Shown: positions 6,873-14,094, numbered from the stretch's first letter. The stretch is 22,638 nucleotides of DNA from Acidimicrobiales bacterium (GCA_019241495.1 JAFAWZ010000071.1:1-22638), one strand, 5' to 3'. The notes: a model not told the origin generated them from the letters alone. Translations and numbers: made by a program.

Positions 6873-7124
6873 GTGGACACGAACTGGATGGCTGAGGGCA
6901 AGTGCCGGGAGCTGCCCCCCGAGACTTTCTTCCCCAGCGATGGCGTCGGCGTCGAGGTCGCGCGCCGGATCTGCGCCGAGTGCCCGGTCAAGGCCCCGTG
7001 CCTGGAGTACGCCCTCTTCAACCGGATCGAGCACGGCGTGTGGGGTGGGGCCTCGGAGCGGGAGCGGCGTCGCATCGCCCGCCAGCGGCGGGGTCTGTCG
7101 CGCATCGCCGTCCGGGCCGACTGA
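6873..7124 (+). CDS. WhiB-family iron-sulfur transcriptional regulator
   Basis: An 83-aa protein with the four WhiB cysteines C11, C34, C37 and C43 (C...CXXCX5C), which bind a [4Fe-4S] cluster, followed by the GVWGG turn (residues 55-59) and an Arg-rich C-terminus (SERERRRIARQRRG) that contacts DNA or sigma factor. WhiB proteins act with the primary sigma factor in development, redox or stress responses and are restricted to actinobacteria and their phages. The start is GTG 6873 with a strong Shine-Dalgarno GGAGG at 6862-6866 and a 6-nt spacer. The stop codon falls in the first unit of a triple 10-bp tandem repeat. Exact subgroup is not assigned. Confidence 0.95.
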   Translation: MDTNWMAEGKCRELPPETFFPSDGVGVEVARRICAECPVKAPCLEYALFNRIEHGVWGGASERERRRIARQRRGLSRIAVRAD

Positions 7125-7150
7125 CCCCGACTGACCCCGACTGACCCCGA
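7121..7150. repeat. Three tandem copies of a 10-bp unit at the whiB-like stop codon
   Basis: CTGACCCCGA is repeated exactly three times. The first copy contains the TGA stop of the whiB-like gene, and the later copies repeat TGA at 10-nt steps, so they pass through all three frames. Probably a slippage product. Confidence 0.8.
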
Positions 7151-7195
7151 CTGCCACCTGCCTCACCTGCTATCCAGGATCCTGAGGGTTTTTAA

Positions 7196-7230
7196 GGGCG
7201 CTTTACACCATTTCTTGTATACCAGCGCCC
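7196..7230. terminator. Weak inverted repeat between convergent whiB-like and tatA
   Basis: GGGCGCT (7196-7202) pairs with AGCGCCC (7224-7230) around a 21-nt AT-rich loop, and a TTTTT run lies at 7189-7193. It sits between the two convergent gene ends and may stop transcription from either side, but the long loop makes this doubtful. Confidence 0.3.
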
Positions 7231-7259
7231 GCAGAACGGGCCAGCGTCCGCAAAAAGAT

Positions 7260-7607
7260 CTAGTTGTCAGTGCCGGACCGGCCGGTCTCGTTGCGAACCT
7301 GCTCCTCGCGGGCCTTCAGCATGGCCTCCAGTTGGGCCGGGGTGAGGGTGATGGAAGGATCGGCCGCGGTGGTCGGCTGGGCCTCTGGAGGGGAGAGGGA
7401 TTGCGGTGGCGGTACGACGGCGCCGCCCGCCGTCGCCTTCTCGGCGTCCTGCTCGGCCTCGTGCTGAGCCTTGCGGAACTCGCGCCCGGCCAAGCCAACG
7501 TTGCGGGCGATCTTGGGTAGCTGGCTGCCGCCGACCAGGACGATGACGGCAATGATGATGATGTAAATGCCGTCCGGGCCGACGATGTTGCCGATCATGG
7601 CCTTCAA
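7260..7607 (-). CDS. tatA: TatA/TatE-family twin-arginine translocase subunit
   Basis: A 115-aa protein with a short N-terminal membrane helix (about residues 14-25, IYIIIIAVIVLV), a Gly-Gly hinge (26-27) and an amphipathic helix (SQLPKIARNVGLAGREFRKA, 28-47), the layout of TatA. The usual Phe-Gly at the hinge is Val-Gly here. A Pro/Ala-rich, charged cytoplasmic tail of about 65 residues follows. TatA oligomers form the pore that exports folded proteins. The start is TTG 7605-7607, because GGAG lies 5 nt upstream; the alternative ATG at 7598 has no well-spaced Shine-Dalgarno and would shorten the protein by three residues. tatB/tatC are not in the window, so a TatB-like role cannot be excluded. 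Confidence 0.85.
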   Translation of the reverse strand: MKAMIGNIVGPDGIYIIIIAVIVLVGGSQLPKIARNVGLAGREFRKAQHEAEQDAEKATAGGAVVPPPQSLSPPEAQPTTAADPSITLTPAQLEAMLKAREEQVRNETGRSGTDN

Positions 7608-7629
7608 CGCTACTCCTATCCCGCCCGGT

Positions 7630-7635
7630 TAGCTT
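7630..7635 (+). promoter_or_regulatory. Candidate -10 box for the formimidoyltransferase gene
   Basis: TAGCTT ends 7 nt before GTG 7643, and no Shine-Dalgarno is present. The spacing would give a leaderless mRNA. It lies in the 35-bp gap between divergent tatA and this gene. Confidence 0.35.
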
Positions 7636-7642
7636 CGCGTCG

Positions 7643-8500
7643 GTGAGGCCCGGGCTGGTCGAGTGTGTCGTCAACGTGAGCGAGGGCCGCGATCGGTACC
7701 GCGTCGCAGCGCTCGCAACGAGCGGCGGCCCCCAGGTGGTCGACGTCCACACCGACGCCGACCACCACCGGTCGGTGATCACCCTCGCCGGCCCCGCAGA
7801 AGGAGTCCAAGAGGCGGCCCGGGCGGTGGCTCGGGCCACTGTCGCTTCGATCGACCAGCGCTTTCATTCCGGGGTCCATCCCCGCCTGGGAGCCCTCGAC
7901 GTGGTGCCCTTCGCGGCCCTCGAGGGCTGGCCGGTGGCAGACGGCGACCTGCGCGATGCGCGGGCCGAGCGGGACCGCTTCGCCCGCTGGGCCGGCTCCG
8001 AGCTGGGCGTGCCGTGCTTTCTCTACGGCCCTGAGCGCTCCCTTCCGGAGCTGCGCCGCCGGGCGTGGCGGGACCTGGCCCCCGACTACGGCCCAAGCCA
8101 TCCCCACCCCTCGGCAGGCGCGATCGCGGTGGGGGCCCGGCCCGTGCTCGTCGCCTACAACCTGTGGCTGGCGCAACCGGATCTGGCCGCCGCCCGCCGG
8201 GTGGCCGGCGCCCTGCGTGGCCCCCAGCTGCGCACCCTCGGCCTCCAGGTGGGCAACCACGTGCAGGTGTCGTGCAACCTCATCGACCCGTGGCGGGTCG
8301 GCCCCGGGGCTGTCTTCGATGCCGCCGCCAGTCAGGTCGCGGTGGAGCGCGCCGAGCTGGTCGGTCTGGTCCCACGGACCGTCCTCGCCGCCGAGCCGCC
8401 CACCCGGTGGGGACTGCTCGGCCTCGACCCATCAACAACGATCGAGGCCCGCCTGGAACAGGCGGGCCTCGACGGGGGAAGGTTCCGAACTCACGGTTGA
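7643..8500 (+). CDS. Glutamate formimidoyltransferase (single-domain)
   Basis: A 285-aa protein matching the formiminotransferase half of FTCD, which moves the formimino group from formiminoglutamate to tetrahydrofolate in histidine breakdown and one-carbon metabolism. Signatures: LVECVVNVSEGRD (residues 5-17), VHTDADHHRSVITLAG (35-50), and FHSGVHPRLGALDVVPF (74-90) with H79 corresponding to the catalytic histidine of FTCD. HPSAGAIAVGARPVLVAYN covers the second subdomain. No cyclodeaminase domain is present. The start is GTG 7643 with no Shine-Dalgarno and a -10-like TAGCTT 7 nt upstream. No other histidine-degradation genes are nearby, so folate one-carbon supply may be its main role here. 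A strong palindrome lies in the last 60 nt of coding sequence. Confidence 0.9.
   Translation: MRPGLVECVVNVSEGRDRYRVAALATSGGPQVVDVHTDADHHRSVITLAGPAEGVQEAARAVARATVASIDQRFHSGVHPRLGALDVVPFAALEGWPVADGDLRDARAERDRFARWAGSELGVPCFLYGPERSLPELRRRAWRDLAPDYGPSHPHPSAGAIAVGARPVLVAYNLWLAQPDLAAARRVAGALRGPQLRTLGLQVGNHVQVSCNLIDPWRVGPGAVFDAAASQVAVERAELVGLVPRTVLAAEPPTRWGLLGLDPSTTIEARLEQAGLDGGRFRTHG
8442..8472. repeat. 31-bp palindrome (14-bp perfect stem, GAA loop) inside the formimidoyltransferase gene
   Basis: TCGAGGCCCGCCTG (8442-8455) is exactly complementary to CAGGCGGGCCTCGA (8459-8472), separated by 3 nt. It encodes IEARLEQAGLD near the C-terminus. It could form a very stable RNA hairpin 28 nt before the stop codon. 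There is no U-tract, so it is not a classic intrinsic terminator. Confidence 0.8.
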
Positions 8501-8534
8501 GCGCCTCACACGCAAACTGCAGGCGTCTCCGGCG

Positions 8535-8819
8535 TTAGCTCGCTTCGCTGATGCCTCGGCGCTCCATGGCCCGCCGCCTGCGAATCTTGCGCCGCTCCCG
8601 CTCGCTCAGCCCTCCCCAGATCCCAAACTTCTCGCCGTTGGCCAGCGCGTACTCGAGGCAGTCCTCACGCACCACGCAGCCCCGGCAGACCTCCTTGGCC
8701 TCCCGGGTGGAGGCCCCCCGCTCCGGGAAGAACAGGTCGGGATCCACGCCCATGCAGTTGGCCTGGCGCTGCCACGTCCGCTCCGGAGTATGGAGAATCA
8801 TCTGGATGAGATCGCTCAC
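8535..8819 (-). CDS. whiB: WhiB-family regulator, WhiB/WhmD (WhiB2)-like
   Basis: A 94-aa protein with cluster cysteines C22, C45, C48 and C54, the FFPERGASTREAKEVC stretch, and EYALANGEKFGIWGGLSERERRKI. These match Streptomyces WhiB and mycobacterial WhmD, which with WhiA control septation and sporulation or cell division. The N-terminus MSDLIQMIL lines up with the MTELVQQLL start of Streptomyces WhiB, supporting the GTG start at 8817-8819; GGGGAG lies 5 nt upstream. An upstream in-frame ATG at 8888 would add 23 residues that do not fit the family. Convergent with the formimidoyltransferase gene (34-bp gap). A 22-bp near-palindrome lies 67-88 bp upstream of the start. Confidence 0.93.
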   Translation of the reverse strand: MSDLIQMILHTPERTWQRQANCMGVDPDLFFPERGASTREAKEVCRGCVVREDCLEYALANGEKFGIWGGLSERERRKIRRRRAMERRGISEAS

Positions 8820-8885
8820 CGGGGCTCCCCTCGAAATCGCTGTGCTGATCGGTGATCTGGGCGCACCCTCCCGCTGTGGTGGTTG

Positions 8886-8907
8886 CACCCTTGTAATTAC
8901 ATGGGTG
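8886..8907. promoter_or_regulatory. 22-bp near-perfect palindrome upstream of whiB
   Basis: A perfect 10-bp core TGTAATTACA is flanked, after one mismatched base on each side, by CACCC and GGGTG arms. It is AT-rich in a GC-rich setting and lies in the whiB promoter region, as expected of an operator for a dimeric repressor or activator. A TACAGT hexamer (minus strand, 8923-8918) just upstream could be a -10 box, which would put the dyad in the initially transcribed region. Regulator unknown. Confidence 0.55.
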
Positions 8908-9005
8908 TGATACTCGTACTGTAGACGGCGAGAATCAAGGGGTAATCCGCGATTTCCGCGAGAAAATCTGCTAATCCGCCGAGCGAGACGCGGACGAAAA
9001 GCGGA

Positions 9006-9665
9006 TCAGCCCACCAGGACGCGCCGGACGGAATCCTCGGAGTCCTCGGTGACCAACGCGATCACCTCGTCGCCGGCGTGCAATGCGGTATCGCCCCGGG
9101 GCACGACCACCCGGCGGTCCCGCACCACGGCCACCACGCTCGAGTCCCGCGGCATGCCGAGCTCCGAGATAGGCCGCCCGGCCGCCGGGCTGTCATCGGC
9201 CAAGGTCACCTCGACCAGGCCCGCCTTCCCTTCGGCAAAGTGCAACAGGCGGACCAGTGTCCCTACAGACACGGCCTCTTCCACGAGCGCGGTGATCAGG
9301 TGGGGGGTCGAGACGAACACGTCGACGCCCCAGCTCTCGTTGAACAACCACTGGTTCTTCGGATGGTTCACCCGGGCGATGACCCGGGGGACCGCGAACT
9401 CCTGTTTGGACAGCAGCGAGACCACCAGGTTGTCCTCGTCGTCGCCGGTAGCCGCCACCACGACGTCGGCAGCTCCGAACCCGGCCGCATGAAGGGTGCT
9501 CACCTCGCAGGCGTCGCCCGCGAACCACCGGAGGCCGGCCTCCTCGTCCTGGCGGTTCACGACCGCCGGATCGGACTCGATGATGAGGACCTCGTGCCCG
9601 TTGCGGACCAGGTCACGGGCGATCGACTGGCCCACCACTCCCCCGCCCGCGATGGAGACCTTCAT
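9006..9665 (-). CDS. ceoC: TrkA-family potassium uptake regulatory protein, CeoC-like
   Basis: A 219-aa cytoplasmic protein with an N-terminal Rossmann RCK domain (nucleotide motif GGGVVG, residues 7-12; acidic E35 at the end of beta-2 in VLIIESD; VVVAATGDDEDNLVVSLL at 68-85) and a C-terminal TrkA-C domain from about 140 to 219. It closely resembles mycobacterial CeoC (TrkB), the second subunit of the NAD-binding pair that gates Trk potassium transport. It is the downstream gene of ceoB; the ATGA overlap (9662-9665) shows translational coupling. No Trk membrane subunit is in the window. Confidence 0.92.
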   Translation of the reverse strand: MKVSIAGGGVVGQSIARDLVRNGHEVLIIESDPAVVNRQDEEAGLRWFAGDACEVSTLHAAGFGAADVVVAATGDDEDNLVVSLLSKQEFAVPRVIARVNHPKNQWLFNESWGVDVFVSTPHLITALVEEAVSVGTLVRLLHFAEGKAGLVEVTLADDSPAAGRPISELGMPRDSSVVAVVRDRRVVVPRGDTALHAGDEVIALVTEDSEDSVRRVLVG

Positions 9666-10327
9666 CGAGCGGTCGTCCCCGCGGCGACCAGACGGCGGTT
9701 TATGTCGTCGAGGGCGTCGGTTTGGACCGCGAAGTACACGACATCACCCTCCTGACCCACCAGCCCGGGGGTAACCAGGCGGGTCTGCCCGCCCCGGTTG
9801 ACCAGGATGGGCCGGTAACGACCACCGTCGGCCAGCTCGGAAAGAGGCCTTCCGCAGCACGCTTCGGGCAACGGGTAGTCCACCAGGTTCACCTGGCCGG
9901 TCGGGTCGGTCCAGGCCGAAGCAACCTGGTCGGGAATGAGGCGGCGAGCGACCTGGTCCACGGTCCAGCTGACGGTCGCGACGGTGGCGATGCCGAGGCG
10001 CTGGTAGATGACGGCCCGACGGGGGTCGTAGATCCGGGCCACCACCCGGTCGACCTCGAAGGTCTCCCGGGCGATGCGGGCCGTGAGGATGTTGGTGTTG
10101 TCCCCGCTGGTCACCGCGGCCACCGCACCCGCCCGATCGATGCCGGCGCGGGCCAGCTCGTCACGGTCGAACCCGAACCCCACGACCTGCTGGCCGGCGA
10201 AGTCCTCGGGCAGGCGCCGGAAGGCGTTGGCGTTCTTGTCGATCACGGCCACGGTGTGGCCTTCGCGGAGCATCCGGACAGCCAGCTCGCTGCCCACCCG
10301 TCCACAACCGACGACGATCACATGCAT
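9662..10327 (-). CDS. ceoB: TrkA-family potassium uptake regulatory protein, CeoB-like
   Basis: A 221-aa RCK/TrkA protein: MHVIVVGCGRVGSELAVRML (nucleotide motif GCGRVG, residues 7-12), VAVIDKN, FGFDRDELARAGIDRAGAVAAVTSGDNTNI, ARIYDPRRAVIYQRLGI, then a TrkA-C domain from about 135. These match mycobacterial CeoB. The start is ATG 10325-10327 at the exact family N-terminus, with AGGA 8 nt upstream. The open frame continues upstream through repeat DNA, but that part is not coding: the repeat unit of 76 bp is not a multiple of three. Coupled to ceoC by an ATGA overlap. Likely senses NAD(H) and regulates a Trk channel encoded elsewhere. Confidence 0.93.
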   Translation of the reverse strand: MHVIVVGCGRVGSELAVRMLREGHTVAVIDKNANAFRRLPEDFAGQQVVGFGFDRDELARAGIDRAGAVAAVTSGDNTNILTARIARETFEVDRVVARIYDPRRAVIYQRLGIATVATVSWTVDQVARRLIPDQVASAWTDPTGQVNLVDYPLPEACCGRPLSELADGGRYRPILVNRGGQTRLVTPGLVGQEGDVVYFAVQTDALDDINRRLVAAGTTAR

Positions 10328-10354
10328 CGCCCAAATCCTGGCAGATTCATTCCC

Positions 10355-10506
10355 GGCCGGGCACCCCGCAGGCCCGGCCTCCTCCACCAGGCGGGGACCC
10401 CCAACCCCGCCGGCGGCCGTCAACCCGCCAGGCCGGGCACCCCGCAGGCCCGGCCTCCTCCACCAGGCGGGGACCCCCAACCCCGCCGGCGGCCGTCAAC
10501 CCGCCC
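10355..10506. repeat. Two tandem copies of a 76-bp GC-rich repeat
   Basis: Unit 1 (10355-10430) and unit 2 (10431-10506) are identical except for the last base, and a third copy starts (GGCCGGG, 10507-10513) then diverges. Each unit contains a possible hairpin GGCGGGG-8 nt-CCCCGCC and a second, GCCGGG/CCCGGC. They fill most of the 207-bp gap between the VWA gene and ceoB. 76 bp is not divisible by three and no Shine-Dalgarno is nearby, so this is noncoding. Confidence 0.92.
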
Positions 10507-10534
10507 GGCCGGGGACGGCAAGCGGTGGTCACGC

Positions 10535-12538
10535 TCAGGCCGGGCGGCGGCGGGACCGCTTCTGCTCCAAGAAGTCCACCAGGACGTAATCACCGAGGGT
10601 CTCAGGGGTGGTGAAGAAGGCCCGGCCCCGGTTGAGCTGGGTGATCTTCTCCACGAAGGTGCGCAGGTAGCCGGTCGCGTCGAGCATGAAGGTGTTGATC
10701 CGGATGCCCTCGCGTGTAGCCCGTACCACCTCGTCGAGGGTGATCCGGATGGTCTCTGGGGCAGGCGGGTAGCTGAAGAACGGCTCGCCATCGGCCATGA
10801 TGTGGGCGGTTGGCTCCCCGTCGGTGATCATGATCACCTGCTTGGTGCCGGACTGGCGGGCCAGCATGCGCCGGGCGAGGAGCAGGGCGTGCTGCATGTT
10901 GGTCCCATAGGTGTAGTCCCACGACACCTCCGGGAGCTGCTCGGCCTTCAGCTCCCGGGCCAGCTCCCCGAATCCGACCAGGCCCAGGTAGTCCCGGGGG
11001 AACTGGCTCGAGATGAGTGCGTGCAAGGCCATTGCGACCTTCTTGGCGGCCAGAAAGTTGCCCCGCATGGGCATGGACAACGACAGGTCCACCGCCATCA
11101 CCGTCGATGTCGAGGTCAGCGCCTCGGTGCGCTCCACCTCGAAGTCGTCGGGCCGCAGCCGCACCGGGGTCCCCGCGCCGGCCCGCCCGACGGCGTTGCG
11201 CACCGTGCGCTCGATGGACAGGTTGAACGGGTCCCCCCACTCGTAGGGCTTGGTCTCGAAGTTCCGCTCGTGACCGACGCCGGCTCGATCCGCCACGTGG
11301 CGCCCCATGCGATCCTTGATGAGCCGGGAGAACAGGTCCGACAGGGCGTTCTGACCGATCTTGCGCAGCCCCCTCGGGGTCAGCTCGAGGCGCCCTTCCT
11401 TCTGGTCCATCAGCCCGGCCTCGGTGAGCTGGCGGGCCATCTTGGCGAGCTGCTCCAAGGAGCGGGCTGCGTCGGGGCCGAGCAGCTCACCGGCCCGCTC
11501 GATGTCCACCTCGGCCAGGGCCCCGGGGTTCGAAGCAGACGACATCATCTGCTCGAGGCGGTCCATGTCGCCGAGCTGGTTCATGACCGCGGCGGCCTCG
11601 GCGAAACCGAGGGGGTCCTGACCACTGAAGTCGTACTGGCGGTCCCAGCCCATCCGGGGGAAGGCCTGGCGCAGGTTGCCGCCGAGGCGCTCGACCTGCC
11701 AGCGCAGGTCCATGTCGTCGAGGAGGGATTCGGCCAGCTGCTGAAGCTGCTCGCGCTGCTCGGGGGACATGGAGTTCAGCAGCTGCTGCATGGCCGCCAT
11801 CTGCTGGGCCATCTGCTCCAGCAGCTCGTCGAGCGACTGGGGGTTGCCGGGGAACATGTCGCCGTAGCGATCCATGAACTCCTGGAACATGCGCTCGGTG
11901 TCGCCACCCGCGTTGCGGGTCTCGAGCATCTGGTTCAGCTCGTTGAACATGTCCTTCATGCGTTGGATGGACCCCGGCGACATGTCGGACATGGCAGACG
12001 ACATCTGGTTGAAGTAGCTCTGCATGAGCTGGGACCGCAGCTGGTCCATGAGCTCGTCGAAGGCCTCTCGGGCCTGGCTGCTCGTCCACTCGTACTCCTG
12101 GAGCGACTGCACCTGACCGGCCAGGTCGGGGGGAAGGAGGTCCAGCGCGAGGCGCCGCTCGGTGGCGACCTCTTCGGTGATCTCCGCTCGCCGCTCGTCA
12201 CCGGACTGGCGGGCCTCCTCGGCCAGCTGATCGATGCCGGCCCGTTCCTGGTCGAGGATCTGGCGGAGGCGCTCGGCGATGTCCTCGTAGGGGCCGCCCA
12301 GCTCGTGGCGGTCGAGCATCTCCCGGCGCCGTTGGCGCAGGCGCTCCATGATGTCGCGCAGGCCTTCGATGCGCTCCCCGTTACGGTCGGTAAAACCCCG
12401 CTGCAGCAAGCGCTGGAGGGCCTGGTTCAAGTCGCCGTGGAAGAGCAGCTCGTCGGTGAGCTCGGCGAACACGTCGTCGGCGTCGAAGTCGAAGCCGACC
12501 TGGGTGCCGTCCCACTTCGAATACCGGAGGTGAGCCAC
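10535..12538 (-). CDS. von Willebrand factor A (MIDAS) domain protein, partner of MoxR ATPase
   Basis: A 667-aa protein. Residues about 50-400 are helical and rich in Gln, Met, Glu and Arg (for example LLEQMAQQMAAMQQLLNSM, 239-257), likely coiled coil. The C-terminal VWA domain (about 478-660) has a complete MIDAS: DLSLS at 484-488, T546 in YGTNMQHAL, and D573 in MITDGEP. Family knowledge: VWA proteins paired with MoxR AAA ATPases work like the Mg-chelatase D/I or RavA-ViaA pairs, remodelling protein targets or aiding metal insertion. No signal peptide, so cytoplasmic. The start is GTG 12536-12538, 14 nt after the stop of the ATPase gene; no clear Shine-Dalgarno, so translational coupling is likely. 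Target unknown. Confidence 0.9.
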   Translation of the reverse strand: MAHLRYSKWDGTQVGFDFDADDVFAELTDELLFHGDLNQALQRLLQRGFTDRNGERIEGLRDIMERLRQRRREMLDRHELGGPYEDIAERLRQILDQERAGIDQLAEEARQSGDERRAEITEEVATERRLALDLLPPDLAGQVQSLQEYEWTSSQAREAFDELMDQLRSQLMQSYFNQMSSAMSDMSPGSIQRMKDMFNELNQMLETRNAGGDTERMFQEFMDRYGDMFPGNPQSLDELLEQMAQQMAAMQQLLNSMSPEQREQLQQLAESLLDDMDLRWQVERLGGNLRQAFPRMGWDRQYDFSGQDPLGFAEAAAVMNQLGDMDRLEQMMSSASNPGALAEVDIERAGELLGPDAARSLEQLAKMARQLTEAGLMDQKEGRLELTPRGLRKIGQNALSDLFSRLIKDRMGRHVADRAGVGHERNFETKPYEWGDPFNLSIERTVRNAVGRAGAGTPVRLRPDDFEVERTEALTSTSTVMAVDLSLSMPMRGNFLAAKKVAMALHALISSQFPRDYLGLVGFGELARELKAEQLPEVSWDYTYGTNMQHALLLARRMLARQSGTKQVIMITDGEPTAHIMADGEPFFSYPPAPETIRITLDEVVRATREGIRINTFMLDATGYLRTFVEKITQLNRGRAFFTTPETLGDYVLVDFLEQKRSRRRPA

Positions 12539-12552
12539 GCGACCGGGAGGCG

Positions 12553-13962
12553 TCAGCGGGCCCGGTACGTGGCCCGGGTCCCGGCCGCGTCCTTGTTGAG
12601 CCGCTTGCTCAGATGGAGCCCTTCCACCACGAACTCGGTGCCCGACGCGAGAGCGCCCGGCGACTCGCTTCCCGCCAGGCCCGGCAACCCAGTCACCACC
12701 TCGCGCAGCCCGGGAAACCGCTCCAGGGTCTCCACCAGCCGGCCGGCCGGAACGTCGTCGCCCGCGTGCAGCACCTCCCCGGTGTCGAAGTCGGCCGTCG
12801 CGGCCCGCAGCTTGTCCCCTGGAACGGTCGCCTTGAACACCGTGACCACAGCCTGCTGCAGCAGACGCTCGACCACGTGGCCGTCACGTCCCTCGTCGAT
12901 GGTCTCGACCTCGACCTTGCCCGATGTGGAGGCCGCCAGGGCGTCGAGATCGACGATGCGGGGCACCGCCTCGGTCTCGCCCAGCTTCAGGGCGCGGCGC
13001 ACGGCACTGGCGACCATGGTCTCGTAGTTCGCCACGCTGAGGCGCACCGAAACGCCGGAGCGTTGGTTGATATGGGGGCTCTGGCGAGCCAGGTGGGACA
13101 ACGTCGCCACGATCTCGGCCATGAAAGCGGGAACCTCGACGCGCACCCCGTCGGGGCGGATGACCGAGGCCTCCTGGTCGACGACCGCGATCTCGGTTTC
13201 GGTGTCGAGCGGGTAATGGGTTCGGATCTGGGCGCCGAAGCGGTCCTTGAGCGGGGTGATGATCCGCCCCCGGTTGGTGTAGTCCTCGGGGTTGGCCGAG
13301 GCGACGAGCATCACGTCGAGGGGCAGGCGGATCTTGTACCCGCGGACCTGGACGTCGCGCTCCTCCAGGACGTTCAGCAGGCCGACCTGGATGCGCTCGG
13401 CCAGGTCGGGGAGTTCGTTGATGGCGAAGATGCCCCGATTGGTACGGGGCACCAGGCCGTAGTGGAGGGTGAGCTCGTCCGACAGGTACCGGCCCTCGGC
13501 CACCTTGATGGGATCGACCTCGCCGATGAGGTCGGCGATAGACGTGTCGGGGGTGGCCAGCTTCTCGCCGAAGCGGTCCTCTCGGTTGACCCAGGAGATC
13601 GGCGTCTCGTCGCCCTTGTGCTCGACCAGGTCCCGGGCGTAGCGGGAGAGCGGATGGTACGGGTCGTCGAGGATCTCGGAGCCGGCGATGATGGGAATCC
13701 ACTCGTCGAGCAGGCCGATGAGGCTGCGGATGATCCGCGTCTTGGCCTGCCCCCGTTCGCCGAGGAATATCACGTCGTGGCCGGCGAGCAGGGCGTTCTC
13801 CAGCTGCGGCAGGACGGTCTCGTCGTAGCCGAGCACCCCTTCGACCAGCGGCGCACCCGACGCGATGCGGCGTACCACGTTGCGCCGCACCTCCTCTTTG
13901 ACCGGAACGGACTCCCAACCGCTCTCCCTCAACTGTCCGAGCGTCGCTGGGCGAGATGTCAT
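12553..13962 (-). CDS. MoxR / Mg-chelatase ChlI-like AAA ATPase
   Basis: A 469-aa AAA+ ATPase. Walker A is GERGQAKT (68-75), the Walker B region is GIFAINELPDL (177-187, with E183; a divergent form of the usual LDE), sensor 1 lies in VASANPEDYTN (220-230), and an arginine-finger candidate is in LKDRF (238-242). Together with the downstream VWA/MIDAS gene (14 nt away) it forms a MoxR-VWA chaperone-type pair. The C-terminal 200 residues are less familiar. The start is ATG 13960-13962; TAGCGT ends exactly 6 nt before it, suggesting a leaderless mRNA. It is divergent from the sigma-like gene. Substrate unknown. Confidence 0.9.
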   Translation of the reverse strand: MTSRPATLGQLRESGWESVPVKEEVRRNVVRRIASGAPLVEGVLGYDETVLPQLENALLAGHDVIFLGERGQAKTRIIRSLIGLLDEWIPIIAGSEILDDPYHPLSRYARDLVEHKGDETPISWVNREDRFGEKLATPDTSIADLIGEVDPIKVAEGRYLSDELTLHYGLVPRTNRGIFAINELPDLAERIQVGLLNVLEERDVQVRGYKIRLPLDVMLVASANPEDYTNRGRIITPLKDRFGAQIRTHYPLDTETEIAVVDQEASVIRPDGVRVEVPAFMAEIVATLSHLARQSPHINQRSGVSVRLSVANYETMVASAVRRALKLGETEAVPRIVDLDALAASTSGKVEVETIDEGRDGHVVERLLQQAVVTVFKATVPGDKLRAATADFDTGEVLHAGDDVPAGRLVETLERFPGLREVVTGLPGLAGSESPGALASGTEFVVEGLHLSKRLNKDAAGTRATYRAR

Positions 13963-13968
13963 GCGCTC

Positions 13969-13974
13969 ACGCTA
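13969..13974 (-). promoter_or_regulatory. Candidate -10 box for the MoxR-VWA operon
   Basis: TAGCGT on the minus strand is separated by exactly 6 nt from ATG 13962, putting the expected transcription start on the A of the start codon. No Shine-Dalgarno is seen. No clear -35 box. Confidence 0.4.
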
Positions 13975-14094
13975 CCCCTGGGCGGCGCCCAAGCCGACCG
14001 GAACGAACAGGAAAAAGAAGGTCCCCGGTAGCAGGAACCCGGTCGCTTCGGGTAAAAGAGAATGGCATTCCTTGCGCCAACCCAGAGGTCCCAA

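Noticed and set aside
7174..7183. Perfect 10-bp palindrome CAGGATCCTG as a terminator
   Set aside because: A palindrome with no loop cannot form a useful hairpin of this length; likely chance.
10328..10480. N-terminal extension of ceoB
   Set aside because: It runs through the 76-bp repeat, whose length is not a multiple of three; the family N-terminus and an AGGA ribosome site place the start at 10327.
10355..10506. CRISPR array
   Set aside because: The 76-bp copies are directly adjacent without unique spacers, there are only two, and no cas gene is nearby.
10347..10532. 61-codon minus-strand ORF in the repeat region
   Set aside because: Made wholly of the tandem repeat read in different frames; low-complexity Gly/Pro/Arg.
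9722..13027. 1101-codon open frame on the plus strand
   Set aside because: It is antisense to the VWA, MoxR and ceoB genes, which have clear family motifs, and its composition (rich in His, Val, Gly, Leu without domains) is that of a high-GC shadow frame.
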